Shown: positions 44,374 through 53,929, counted from the first letter of the stretch. The stretch: DNA of 64,000 nt from Cloacimonetes bacterium UBA6097 (GCA_002435865.1 DIWV01000007.1:363611-427610), one strand, 5' to 3'. Notes: generated from the sequence alone by a model not told the origin. Program-made: numbers and translations.

Positions 44374-44447
44374 TATCCCTTCAGTATTACTTGCATTTGA
44401 GCTTTATTAATTAACAACCATTCCGCTTCGTCATTCCTGTAAAGTAG

Positions 44448-44579
44448 CGTAGCTTTCCAAAGCTACGTAAGAATATGTAGGATTGGAATCCTACACTACA
44501 ACCGTCATTCCTGCGGTACGAGGGTCCCTCCCGTTGAAGAACGGGACAGGAATCTTAAAAAGCCTTTTGGAAAAAGGCT
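44448..44579. repeat. Chain of four small hairpins
   Basis: Stems are CGTAGCTTT/AAAGCTACG (44448-44467, 2-base loop), TGTAGGATT/AATCCTACA (44476-44495, 2-base loop), CCCGTT/AACGGG (44530-44545) and AGCCTTT/AAAGGCT (44561-44579). The sequences differ but the architecture repeats, with GTAG/CTAC-like flanks. Confidence 0.65.
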
Positions 44580-44680
44580 CTACAAGAAAAGATCAGTCTA
44601 TTTTAATTCAGGATTTTACTATCATTCCCTAAAAATCAGGTATCTTTTTTCCTTAGTTCCACTTAAATTTCCCTTAGGAG

Positions 44681-44768
44681 CTTCAGTATAGTTGCAGTAT
44701 AGTTGCAGTATAGTTTCTGTATACTTTCTGTATACTCAGATACAGAAACTATACTGTAAATATGCTGT
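44681..44768 (-). repeat. Dispersed CAGTATAG element, copy B (inverted)
   Basis: On the minus strand it reads CAGCATATTTACAGTATAG, then the TATACAGAAAGTATACAGAA core, then tandem GCAACTATACT units ending CTGAAG. It matches the copy at 56621-56721 almost base for base. Confidence 0.8.
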
Positions 44769-44815
44769 ATATCTATAGAAAAACAACAAATGCTAATAAG
44801 AACGATCTGAGGAAT

Positions 44816-44848
44816 AAAAAAGAGCTGGATTAACAAATCCGGCTCTTT
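44816..44848 (-). terminator. Terminator of the five-gene membrane cassette
   Basis: AGAGCTGGAT / ATCCGGCTCT (one G-T pair) with a 6-base loop; on the minus strand a T-run follows. It is 30 bases past the stop at 44878 and is the only terminator seen in the 8-kb unit. Confidence 0.85.
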
Positions 44849-44877
44849 ATCTGATATTTTAGTTATTTAGTATGTAT

Positions 44878-47691
44878 TTACTCTAAGGGAAATGAATTTG
44901 TCAGCCAGTTGAAATGTGCTGTAGCCAATATCGCACCCAAAAGGATAAAGAAGATAATCAGGAACTTAAAATAGTCCTGAGCTTTGAGCATAGCAACCAG
45001 TTCAGCATCTTTACTCAAGTAAGCAGATGCAGCGTAGAATTCTTCTCCAATAAGAGTATAATCGCAGGTAGTAATAAAAAACGGTACCTGCGTAATGGCA
45101 TCAGTACCCGCTATCTGGATAGAACCGATTGAGTTACCTGTTTCTGTCATCAACAAAGCTTCGGCATTAAAGAAACCCATATAAAAACATGTCGCTGCTT
45201 TTTCACGGATCATTGTACCGTTTACGCCTGCAGCATAAGGAAACTGGTCACTGGATATATAAAAAACATCCACCGGATTATAGCTGTCGGGTCGTCCTGC
45301 TTCATAAAAGGCATCCCTGACCATTTCCTGTGCCAGGGGCATTACATAATAATCACTGTTGGGAACCATTAAACGTGTATCATATTCCGCAGCTTTTTTA
45401 GCTACGCGGTTAAGAATCATCATCGAGGCAATGGTGGTTATTTCACCGATAGTGCTCCAGCCCGGAACATAGAGAATAGGTTTGCCCATTTCTGTTGCTC
45501 TGCCCACGGCATTGTCGATTTCAGACAAACCTGCAATCGGACGCAGGTACAGATTCCTTCCTCTGCGCGCCTGATAGCTTGCGAACACTACTATAACAGT
45601 AAAAAAGATACTGGCTATCAGGGCAATCAGGAAATTCATGTTAAACCATTGGGGAAGAGGGAAATAATCCTTGCTTTCATCAGAAAACGAAAAGGCAGCT
45701 TCATTATCTGTTTTCATAACAAGGTATGCGTAGGAACGTGAATTTTTAACCTGTTCTTTATGGAACAGGTTAAACCACTTTCGGGAATTTTTAATTTGTT
45801 CTGCTGCTTTGTAAACAGGATTATTGACTAATGCATTTAAATATGTTTCCAGATAAGCGATTTCCTGATTTATTGAATCAGCTTTGGCAGGATTGGCTGT
45901 TAACTGCTTTTTCAAGTTATCAAGTTCATCCTGCATTTGTTTCAGTGATTTCTGCTCCTCATCTTTAAAAATATTTATTGATAGAGGCATACCGGTTTTT
46001 TCGTCCAGAGCAAAAGTAAGAGTCGGGCTGACTAGCAAGCGCCCTGTCTTTATATCAATTCCGGTAATTAACTTATCCAATGTAGATTCAAAATTGATGA
46101 TATCATCATAATTGCGGGTGATAGTGGAAAGCTTTTTGGCAGGTGAAAAACCGGTCTGGAGCAGATTTTTACGCATAATCTGGTAATAGTTTTGGGACAG
46201 ATTTTCTCCCAGGCAATAGATGTCATTGCTCATAAAGCGCTTGGTTTGGTTATCATAAGACAGGTTTTGTTTTACATAATAATCAGTGAATTTGCTTTGA
46301 CCTTTAAACCGGAATGCCATCTGTATCTGCATTGTTGTTAAGTCTGTTTTAACATCTTTAAGTTTGAAAACGACTATCATATCAGGATACTTTTCGCTAA
46401 TACTGCCTAATAGTTTTCCGTCTTCCGAGAATATTTTAAAGGAAATAGCTTCAATCTTATACTTCAGGTTATCGGCAACTTCATAATTGATACGAATCTT
46501 TGACTTATTTACATTAAGGTAGGAAGCCTGGGTAATAAAACAAATGGGCAATCCAAAAGACAGAGTATTGGTATCACCTTTGTCGTCAGGTTTGTCAGAA
46601 ACAGTAAAAACAGGTTTGATCGGTAATTGTGCAGAAGAGAGAAAACGTATTGGTTTACTAAGAGAATAAGAATTTAATCCGCTGTAATCCTGAATTCCCA
46701 GAACTATATCATAATCCTGAAGCTTATCCAGGGGCAATAATGCTCCCATAGAACCATCAGGATTAATGATGCGGTTGTCCTTGGTCTTGATGATTTTGTA
46801 ATTATTATAATCATTTTCTTTTTCAGCCAGTAAAGTTGCCTTTGTTGTCCAGGGTGCCTGCACTCCGTTTTTATCCTGATAGATGTTTTGCCATTCATTA
46901 AATGCCTGTACCTGATTTTTGGGTAATAGCCAGAATTGCCACATTGCCACATCATAACTGGAAGCAGGAGAAACCCATTCCAGCCTTAATTCTCTTGTGT
47001 CAGTGATAAAAGCAGTTGATAACACTGCAGTATTATCGGGCGGGTTGTCATAAGGTACAGCGCTTTTTATTTCAGAATGAGGCAAGAAAGTTCCTTTCTC
47101 ATTTACTGCCAGTACTGTATAATAAAACTCCATGCCGGGATTTGGATTGGCTGCTATCTGTTCAAATTGCGCAGCTCTCAATCCAGCTGAGACATTTCCG
47201 TCTTTATCAGTTACCTTGATTGAATGCTTGTAAAGATTGCTTTGGTCAACGATGCCTAAGATTGTAAAATAAGGGGAAAGACGTTTTAAAATCACAGGAT
47301 CCCTGGGAATTTGATCGTATAGAGGACTGTTATCAGACTGTTGTTTTTCCTTCTTCAACCTGGCAGGTGAATCAATGGATAGCATCATCTGAAAATCTTT
47401 ATCATAGTAATACATCATGTCTGCAGCAACACCGGCTGTGGGGTCAACTTCCACCTGTCCGAAATAGAATAATGTATCCGGATTAATACCTCTGTAGATT
47501 CTATATTGAATTATTCGCATTTCTTTGGGAAGAGGTTTCCAGCTGAGCATGATTCCGGAGCCGTCGTCATAAGGAGCATCCTGCACACGGAATGATTGAA
47601 TCCTGCCTGCAGCAGATTTGTCGGCAGCAGATAAAGTATGGATTGTAATCAGGATGATAATAAGTAAGGTTATATTAATAAATCTATTCAT
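44878..47691 (-). CDS. Large FN3-like / DUF6754-type membrane protein (paralogue 2 of cassette)
   Basis: About 937 residues from the ATG at 47691 (GAGG site); an in-frame GTG 21 bases earlier has none. A signal peptide is followed by about 690 extracytoplasmic residues with fibronectin-like strands (DDGSGIMLSWKPLPKE, IQYRIYRGINPD) and a coiled coil near 590-640. Then come a span (about 705-727), a basic stop-transfer ARRGRNLYLR, about 185 cytoplasmic residues and a last span near the C-terminus. The cytoplasmic domain (GRATEMGKPILYVPGW, KAAEYDTRLMVP, MTETGNSIGSIQIAG) is what I recall as DUF6754; the name is unverified. It is a paralogue of the first gene of the cassette. Function unknown. Confidence 0.8.
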   Translation of the reverse strand: MNRFINITLLIIILITIHTLSAADKSAAGRIQSFRVQDAPYDDGSGIMLSWKPLPKEMRIIQYRIYRGINPDTLFYFGQVEVDPTAGVAADMMYYYDKDFQMMLSIDSPARLKKEKQQSDNSPLYDQIPRDPVILKRLSPYFTILGIVDQSNLYKHSIKVTDKDGNVSAGLRAAQFEQIAANPNPGMEFYYTVLAVNEKGTFLPHSEIKSAVPYDNPPDNTAVLSTAFITDTRELRLEWVSPASSYDVAMWQFWLLPKNQVQAFNEWQNIYQDKNGVQAPWTTKATLLAEKENDYNNYKIIKTKDNRIINPDGSMGALLPLDKLQDYDIVLGIQDYSGLNSYSLSKPIRFLSSAQLPIKPVFTVSDKPDDKGDTNTLSFGLPICFITQASYLNVNKSKIRINYEVADNLKYKIEAISFKIFSEDGKLLGSISEKYPDMIVVFKLKDVKTDLTTMQIQMAFRFKGQSKFTDYYVKQNLSYDNQTKRFMSNDIYCLGENLSQNYYQIMRKNLLQTGFSPAKKLSTITRNYDDIINFESTLDKLITGIDIKTGRLLVSPTLTFALDEKTGMPLSINIFKDEEQKSLKQMQDELDNLKKQLTANPAKADSINQEIAYLETYLNALVNNPVYKAAEQIKNSRKWFNLFHKEQVKNSRSYAYLVMKTDNEAAFSFSDESKDYFPLPQWFNMNFLIALIASIFFTVIVVFASYQARRGRNLYLRPIAGLSEIDNAVGRATEMGKPILYVPGWSTIGEITTIASMMILNRVAKKAAEYDTRLMVPNSDYYVMPLAQEMVRDAFYEAGRPDSYNPVDVFYISSDQFPYAAGVNGTMIREKAATCFYMGFFNAEALLMTETGNSIGSIQIAGTDAITQVPFFITTCDYTLIGEEFYAASAYLSKDAELVAMLKAQDYFKFLIIFFILLGAILATAHFNWLTNSFPLE

Positions 47692-47776
47692 TGATTCCTC
47701 ATCAAAAAGCACATTTCGTCACAAAAGAATACCGAACCGGCTTAGCTGAGCTGAACCGGTTCGGTAAACACTTAAA

Positions 47777-48379
47777 CTATTTTATCATATGCAGTACATC
47801 GCCTACAAGGAACTGAATCCTGCCAATCAGCAGCGATATACGTGCCATAACGGTTAATCCGAAAGATGCTCCGAAGCCAATCATCATATACCATTTTCCG
47901 ACTGTAGTAAACTTTCCGTATAATCCGGTATGTGCTTTTGAAAAATAGAAGTAGAGCAAAACAGAAATTGTACCAATAAAGATTAAGCCAAGGTTAACAG
48001 TTTCCAAAGGTACCATTGCCTGACGCATCTGCACCAGAATACTTGCATGCATAGCAAGTGGAACACCGGCACCAACTCCCATCATGGAAAAAGCGATGGG
48101 ATAACGCGAAAGCCAACTGAGATTTCTGCTGAATCTGAACAGATATAGTGAACCGATTAAAGCGGGGAAAATCAGAATGAACTGATGTTTCAAAAATATC
48201 GGCTGGTACAACCATGGAATAAAGATACGTTCATAAGAATATACAACACCATATCCCACAGAAATACCGACTAATAATTGCTCCGCCATTTGGTAGAAAG
48301 GATTATCCTTGTACAGGAAAGAGAATATGCAGAGCGTGAAAAACGCAGCAACCAGATTACTTAAGGTTTCGAATGACAT
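47777..48379 (-). CDS. Six-span membrane protein of unknown function (cassette gene 4)
   Basis: 200 residues with six predicted spans: about 6-23, 30-50, 67-81, 93-117, 128-147 and 162-184. There is no transport or enzyme motif that I recognise. GVGAGVPLAMHASILVQMRQ in span 4 is the most distinctive stretch. GGGAGGAG precedes the ATG. It lies 11 bases after the gene for the two-anchor protein and 85 before the last DUF6754-type gene. Its constant place inside the cassette suggests that it is a scaffold or channel of the complex. Confidence 0.75.
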   Translation of the reverse strand: MSFETLSNLVAAFFTLCIFSFLYKDNPFYQMAEQLLVGISVGYGVVYSYERIFIPWLYQPIFLKHQFILIFPALIGSLYLFRFSRNLSWLSRYPIAFSMMGVGAGVPLAMHASILVQMRQAMVPLETVNLGLIFIGTISVLLYFYFSKAHTGLYGKFTTVGKWYMMIGFGASFGLTVMARISLLIGRIQFLVGDVLHMIK

Positions 48380-48390
48380 GGTCTCCTCCC

Positions 48391-49533
48391 TTATACCTTT
48401 TTATCTTTTGCTTTGGTTACAAAATACCCGATATTACCTATCAGGATAAATAAGAATATCACAATATGCGCAACTGATTGTGCATTCATACCAATACGTG
48501 CAGTTTTAAATTTATAGAGTATGTTATATGTCTTCTTGTTTAATGCAGTCCAAAGATTGTATCCCAATGCTTTTTGTTCATCAGGAGTAATCTTTGTAAC
48601 ATCAAAGACAATTTTACCATCTTCTTCTTTCATCAAAGCACTAAGATTAGCTGCTTTATCAGGGTACTTTGCATAGAAAGCCTTGTATTCTTCTGGAGAA
48701 AAGACTGCTTGTGTTTGCGTAGTTATATTAATAAGTTTATCAATTGAAGGATCTCTCAGGATTTCTTTACTGAATGGTCTTCCCTTAGGAAAATAGTCAT
48801 CACGGTAGGATGCAAATACATCCACCAGCTTTTCGTACTCAGCGGCGCCCTTGAGACCGGTTAACATACCTATCAGCTGACCTGACTGCAGATAAGGATA
48901 CATATCAGCAGCCATAACAGCAGTAACACCAACGGCTACATTAGCACCAAATTTGGAACGGGCATAGGTAATCCAGACTCCGCCAGCAGAAGAACCACTG
49001 GTTTCGATAATAAGATTCATTTCGTTATAATTAACAATGTCCTTCATTATTGGCAGACTGGCAAGTTTGCGTCCTTCTGCATCAGTATCGATAGCTGTTG
49101 CAATGTTGTCTCCCATACCCAGGGCAGTAATCATCTGCATGATTTTATAACCGAAATTACAATAATCCACTCCGGATTGTATGTTGGGATATTCTTCCTT
49201 CACTGTATTGATTGCAAAGTCTATAATTGGAGCACCTGCTGCAAAAAACGTAATAGTAAAGACTTTGACCTTGCGTTCAAAACAATGCCTCAGAATAGCA
49301 ATTTCCATTGGATAAAGCTCCGGCATCGTTGCAGCGTCGTGAGCAAAACAAATCAAAATTGCTCTGTCGCTTCTTCCTGCATATGAATCAATCAGCTGAT
49401 ACAGGTTTTCTGTTGGAGGAGTAGTAACAACATCAGAATTGTACGGTATCATCAAAGGAATAATAATCGCTAAAGCTATAACAATATATATATACCGACG
49501 GTCCAGAGCCTGCAGTTTTTCAAATATTCTCAC
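48391..49533 (-). CDS. Two-anchor membrane protein with periplasmic globular domain (cassette gene 3)
   Basis: About 380 residues. AGGAGG lies six bases before a GTG at 49533, so I start there and not at an earlier GTG at 49554 that would overlap the previous gene. A basic N-terminus and a span (about 14-32), then about 320 residues that the positive-inside rule puts outside, then a C-terminal span followed by KAKDKKV. The domain has Rossmann-like strands: ILICFAHDAATMPELYP, KVKVFTITFFAAGAPIID and a Gly/Ser loop in IIETSGSSAGGVWITYA. I do not recognise the family. Confidence 0.75.
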   Translation of the reverse strand: MRIFEKLQALDRRYIYIVIALAIIIPLMIPYNSDVVTTPPTENLYQLIDSYAGRSDRAILICFAHDAATMPELYPMEIAILRHCFERKVKVFTITFFAAGAPIIDFAINTVKEEYPNIQSGVDYCNFGYKIMQMITALGMGDNIATAIDTDAEGRKLASLPIMKDIVNYNEMNLIIETSGSSAGGVWITYARSKFGANVAVGVTAVMAADMYPYLQSGQLIGMLTGLKGAAEYEKLVDVFASYRDDYFPKGRPFSKEILRDPSIDKLINITTQTQAVFSPEEYKAFYAKYPDKAANLSALMKEEDGKIVFDVTKITPDEQKALGYNLWTALNKKTYNILYKFKTARIGMNAQSVAHIVIFLFILIGNIGYFVTKAKDKKV

Positions 49534-49546
49534 TTCATACCTCCTA

Positions 49547-50176
49547 TTAATCACCGCCGCCTAAATAGGAGCGCTCTATACCAAGTAATATTTTAAGTGA
49601 TGTTGCAACACTACCCAAACCAATACCTAATAGAATACCTCTCTTAGCTGCGTTGTTTGGGACGTCAAGTATCCATTGCGAAATATCAGGTAAATGTTTG
49701 CTGACTTTTAAACCCAAAGGGACCTGCGCAAGCATAACGACCACGGCTGCCAAGAGCAGGACAGTAGCCTCAGGAGAACGTGCCCGGAATGCTTTATAGG
49801 CAGCAGATGCAATATAAAATGCCAGCAAGGCAAACATGGTAGAACTCATAGGCATCTGCATATTGGTAAACATCCACATCATGGGACTGCCGTTCTGAGT
49901 ACCCCAGCCAAAACCTGCTATACAGGTAATGACTAATCCCCCCAGGGCAAAGAAGCTATACTGCCACTTAGGAGCTTTGCGCTGGATCTTTGCTGTATGC
50001 ATCATTACCAGTGACATTACTCCCAGGATAACTCCAAAGGGAGCCTGAACATATATCCATGGCAGGTAAAACTTATTTATGAAGTCTTCGGATAATATCT
50101 TATGGGGTATAAAAGCCCAAAGCACCCAGACCAGACCTCCAATCATTACAATGGCAAGTGGTAAATTCTTTTTCAC
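49547..50176 (-). CDS. Six-span membrane protein of unknown function (cassette gene 2)
   Basis: 209 residues starting at a GTG; AGGAGG lies four bases before it and there is no better ATG. Six spans: about 6-23, 41-60, 73-92, 111-130, 137-155 and 184-203. The loop FGWGTQNGSPMMWMFTN between spans 3 and 4 is rich in aromatic residues. It is 12 bases after the first cassette gene and 13 before the third. No known family; size and topology resemble those of cassette gene 4, but I see no clear sequence match. Confidence 0.75.
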   Translation of the reverse strand: MKKNLPLAIVMIGGLVWVLWAFIPHKILSEDFINKFYLPWIYVQAPFGVILGVMSLVMMHTAKIQRKAPKWQYSFFALGGLVITCIAGFGWGTQNGSPMMWMFTNMQMPMSSTMFALLAFYIASAAYKAFRARSPEATVLLLAAVVVMLAQVPLGLKVSKHLPDISQWILDVPNNAAKRGILLGIGLGSVATSLKILLGIERSYLGGGD

Positions 50177-50188
50177 TTATCCTCCTCT

Positions 50189-53116
50189 CTACTTCAATGG
50201 GAATACTTGGATAAAACCTGTGAGCTGCAATGAACTGAGGACTGCTCCGACAATAATACAACTCAGAATCAGGAATTTATAATAGTCCTGTGCTTTAAGT
50301 GTTCCCAAAAGCATAGGTTCTCTGTTTAAATATGCTGAAGCAGCATAAAGCTCTTCACCTATCAATGTATAGTCACAGGTTGTAATAAAGAAAGGTATCT
50401 GGGTAACAGCATCTGAACCTGCAATCTGGATTGCTCCGATGGCATTTCCGGTTTCAGTCATAAGCAAAGCTTCTGCGGCAAAGAATCCCAGGAAGAAGTT
50501 TGTGGCACACTTTTCTCTTATCATTATCCCGTTGACCCCGGCAACATATGCAAACTGAACCTGTGTTAAATAGAATACATTATTTTTATCATAAGAATCT
50601 GGTCTGCCTGCTTCGTAATGTGCTTCGCGCACAACTTCCTGTGCAACAGGCATGACAATATAATCGTAGCAGGGAACTATTAATCTGGTATCATACTCTG
50701 CTGCTTTTCTGGCAACCTGGCTGAGGATACCCAAAGATGCAATTATCGGGATATCAGATAATGTCCCGCTTCCCATGATATACAAAATAGGTCTTCCCAT
50801 TTCCGTAGCTCTGCCGATTGCATTGTCTATTTCATGAATACCGGCAATGGGACGGATATAAAGATCATGACCTTTACGGGCTTTGCGGACAAAGAAGAAC
50901 ACCATGCTGCCAAAGATCAGAGAAGCAAATAAAGCCGTGCGCTTATTTTTATCGAACCAATTGGCAATTGGAGCATAGTAAGTATATTCTGCATCTTTCT
51001 CTTTTGGATAATCGCTTTCAATAAACATGCCTTTGCCATCAGTGCGAACCATATAAAAAGCAGCTCTGCGTTTATCTTTTTCCCTTGTATGTGCTATAAA
51101 ACGCATCCTGGCTTTATCCGAAGTGATGTTGTTCGCTTTTTGCAAAGTTGGATTCTTCAACATTTCCAAAGTATTTTCTAAGCCTTCAATTTGAGGTTTT
51201 GTCCTTACCAGGACTTGTGCAGCATCGGAACTCCCTTCAGCAGCTTGAGCTGTGAGCACAGCTACCTGTGCTTTTAATTCCTTTAGCTTATCTTCTGTTT
51301 CCTTTAATTGATTGGCTGCATCTTTCTTGCCTTCTGAGGCATAAATACTTGTCCTGATGGTCTTTTTTGTTTTGGGATCAACCATCAGGTCTATATTAGC
51401 ATCAATCAATACCAGACTGTTCTTTGCATCTTTGCTTTCCAGTTTCCGTTCAAAAGGTTTTTCTCCGCCAAAAGTTGTTAATTTCCCATCATCTACGATG
51501 TTAACAGCTTTAATCAGGCGATATAGAAGCGATTCATAAGGGATTGTGATTTCTACATTGCTATCATATGAAGACATTTTCTTTGCCTGATAAAACAATG
51601 GAGATGAGGGAGATTTCTGATAAACAACATTTTGAAGATTAAATAAATTGAATCCATTACTATAAATCTTACCCGGATTCAAGGATAGTATCTGATCACT
51701 CCAATCAAGTTTCTGCTCAAGCTGATAACCTTTTTCAATATCGGGGTCACACTTGATTTTCATGACAACTTTCAGACCGTCTTTAATATTATAATCCTGT
51801 GGTACTTTTAATGTGATAATATTATCAGGATAGAATTCGTTTATAGTTTTAAAGGGTTTGTCTTCTCCCTTTTTGTAAAAGTCAAAGTAGATATTACGGA
51901 CTTTCTGTGTCTCTGATGCATTAAGCATGTAATTGATTTTCATCTTGTCATTTTTTGCATTGGTAAAGGAGACTTTTGCAATTAAAACTACCGGATTACT
52001 CCAGATTACAGCCAATCTGTCACCCTTATCATTGGGCTTATCTACTACTCTGAAGTTCGGTTTGGGGGGCAACTGACTGCTATTTGACATTGTTAATGCT
52101 TTGACACCGGAATATGAAGCCTGTCCAGATCCATCAATTAACACCAGGCAATACTTAGCATTAGTTATCTGTTCTACAGATAAACCCTGGGACAGAAGCT
52201 CATTTGCATCTAAAGTTGTATAATTAGAATAACCTGCATTACCGCCGGTAACCGGCATTGCCTGCAAACCGCCTAATTCGGGTAAGTTCTTCTTAATCTC
52301 CCATTCTTCAGGAGTTAATGAAGACGGAAGTATCATAATCTGGTACTGATAAATATCATCTTTATAAAGCGGATATTCCCATTCAAACTGCAGCATCTGC
52401 TTATCTTCGAGGTAGATTGCATAAAAGTCATTTGCCGGATCGGGGGCATTTTCTTCTGGTGAACCCGATACTATTGAAGTATGAGGATGAAATACACTCT
52501 TCTCATCAACAGCTATTATAGTGTAGTAATATTTCTCACCGGGTTTTAGCCCTGCTCTGATTGTCATTTGGTAAAGCTTAAGACCGGCATATGCAGTTGA
52601 ATCCTGGCTATCAGCAGAGAAGCTTTTCTGAGTTTTGTAATAGTACTGATTCTTGTCCACGACAGCCAGCAGGTTAAAGTGCTTAGCCATTTTGGCTAAA
52701 AGGTTGATATCCCTGGGTGGTGTTCTGAAAATAGGGCTATCTTTATCCTGCTGCTTCTCCTTCTTAAGTTTGCCCGGAGATTTGATTTCAATGAATTCAT
52801 CCATTGAGCTATCATAATAATACATAGTTTCCGAAGCCACACCGGTTTTTACATTAACCGGTATTGAACTAAGGAAAAACATCTGTTTGGGGTCAACTCC
52901 ACGATAAATGCGATATTCAATTATTCTGCGTTCTTTGGGAAGCGGAGTCCAGCTTAATACCAGACCTGACCCGTCATCTGCAGGAATATCATTTACCCTG
53001 AAGTTTTTTACAGTATACGCATCCTTATCTTCTACTGCAACAGCAACTGAAATTGAGACAATTGCAATAAAACCTAGAAGTAGAAGAAGAATTATCCGTT
53101 GTTGGGGTAACCTCAT
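50189..53116 (-). CDS. Large FN3-like / DUF6754-type membrane protein (paralogue 1 of cassette)
   Basis: 975 residues; AGGAGA before the ATG. A signal peptide (about 1-28), then a fibronectin-like exterior (DDGSGLVLSWTPLPKE, IEYRIYRGVDPK) with a coiled coil near 625-690, a span (about 745-763), the basic KARKGHDLYIRPI, a cytoplasmic domain and a last span ending VFPLK. The cytoplasmic domain is nearly identical in key stretches to that of the last cassette gene: YEAGRPDSY, GVNGIMIREK, MTETGNAIGAIQIAG, FITTCDYTLIGEE. The exterior halves are much more diverged. This is the first gene of the unit. Function unknown. Confidence 0.8.
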   Translation of the reverse strand: MRLPQQRIILLLLLGFIAIVSISVAVAVEDKDAYTVKNFRVNDIPADDGSGLVLSWTPLPKERRIIEYRIYRGVDPKQMFFLSSIPVNVKTGVASETMYYYDSSMDEFIEIKSPGKLKKEKQQDKDSPIFRTPPRDINLLAKMAKHFNLLAVVDKNQYYYKTQKSFSADSQDSTAYAGLKLYQMTIRAGLKPGEKYYYTIIAVDEKSVFHPHTSIVSGSPEENAPDPANDFYAIYLEDKQMLQFEWEYPLYKDDIYQYQIMILPSSLTPEEWEIKKNLPELGGLQAMPVTGGNAGYSNYTTLDANELLSQGLSVEQITNAKYCLVLIDGSGQASYSGVKALTMSNSSQLPPKPNFRVVDKPNDKGDRLAVIWSNPVVLIAKVSFTNAKNDKMKINYMLNASETQKVRNIYFDFYKKGEDKPFKTINEFYPDNIITLKVPQDYNIKDGLKVVMKIKCDPDIEKGYQLEQKLDWSDQILSLNPGKIYSNGFNLFNLQNVVYQKSPSSPLFYQAKKMSSYDSNVEITIPYESLLYRLIKAVNIVDDGKLTTFGGEKPFERKLESKDAKNSLVLIDANIDLMVDPKTKKTIRTSIYASEGKKDAANQLKETEDKLKELKAQVAVLTAQAAEGSSDAAQVLVRTKPQIEGLENTLEMLKNPTLQKANNITSDKARMRFIAHTREKDKRRAAFYMVRTDGKGMFIESDYPKEKDAEYTYYAPIANWFDKNKRTALFASLIFGSMVFFFVRKARKGHDLYIRPIAGIHEIDNAIGRATEMGRPILYIMGSGTLSDIPIIASLGILSQVARKAAEYDTRLIVPCYDYIVMPVAQEVVREAHYEAGRPDSYDKNNVFYLTQVQFAYVAGVNGIMIREKCATNFFLGFFAAEALLMTETGNAIGAIQIAGSDAVTQIPFFITTCDYTLIGEELYAASAYLNREPMLLGTLKAQDYYKFLILSCIIVGAVLSSLQLTGFIQVFPLK

Positions 53117-53230
53117 AAACGGTCTCCTGTATTTTATTTAACGTATTTTTTTCATCTGTTGACGCTGTTCAAAGAGGGGAGTGATTGTCAAATACTTTCT
53201 TTTTCTAATAGCTCAATCGAAGTGAGAGAC

Positions 53231-53929
53231 TTATTTTTTTTGTACTTTTGCCCAAAGAATAGCTTCCCCGCCTTTGGGATCAATAAGTTTATTTTCAAAT
53301 AAGGGGCCATAAGCATTTTTGTAAACATCGGGATGTCCGGGTGCCGAAACACGGTAAGAAATGATTTTGTACTCCCTGAATAATAATTGGTTAAGAATAT
53401 CTTCAGTAATTGTCTGCGGCTCTGCTTTTGTAGCGGGTTGATTAAGATTATAACTGCCGATAATGAATCCTCCCGGTTTGAGTATTCTTCTAAGTTCATC
53501 ACACATAATGGGTAAATCAGCTACGTGGTCTAAGGCATTGACTGTGTATATAACATCAAAAGTTTCATCAGGGACCGGTATCGATTGCTCAGTGCAGGTA
53601 AGGTAAATCATTCCATGTTTGAGATATTCCTTTGGAAAGCATGCTATGTATTGGTTTGCCAAAACATCTATTCCGATTCTCTGTTTTGCCTGCTTAGCCC
53701 ATATCAGACTACCTCTGGGTCCACAACCAAAATCACCGACAATCTTATCTTTCAGAAAATCGTCATTGATCTCACCGGCAATGCCTAACATTAATTTAGC
53801 GTAATGGTCATTAATTAACTGATGACCTTCCTTATTATAACATTCTTTCCAGTATTTCAGTTCATGTGTGTGTTTAGTCAGGACTATATTATTATACACT
53901 CTTTTCATTTTTACCAGGATTTCTTTCAT
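53231..53929 (-). CDS. Class I SAM-dependent methyltransferase
   Basis: About 232 residues from the ATG at 53929 (AGGAG nine bases before it; the in-frame TTG at 53935 is too close to that site). GDFGCGPRGSLIWAKQAK (about 66) is the SAM-binding motif I, IGIDVLANQY is motif II with the acidic Asp, and DVIYTVNALDHVADLP (about 126) and LKPGGFIIGSYN (about 151) are later motifs. The substrate is unknown. It lies downstream of the groEL terminator on the same strand and is probably a separate unit. Confidence 0.85.
   Translation of the reverse strand: MKEILVKMKRVYNNIVLTKHTHELKYWKECYNKEGHQLINDHYAKLMLGIAGEINDDFLKDKIVGDFGCGPRGSLIWAKQAKQRIGIDVLANQYIACFPKEYLKHGMIYLTCTEQSIPVPDETFDVIYTVNALDHVADLPIMCDELRRILKPGGFIIGSYNLNQPATKAEPQTITEDILNQLLFREYKIISYRVSAPGHPDVYKNAYGPLFENKLIDPKGGEAILWAKVQKK

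Larger units (their letters stand above)
44374..44877. other. Intergenic region with hairpin chain, dispersed repeat and terminator
   Basis: 504 bases between the Xer gene and the five-gene membrane cassette (convergent). It holds four successive small hairpins (44448-44579), an inverted copy of the CAGTATAG element (44681-44768) and the cassette terminator (44816-44848). There is no gene. Confidence 0.7.
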
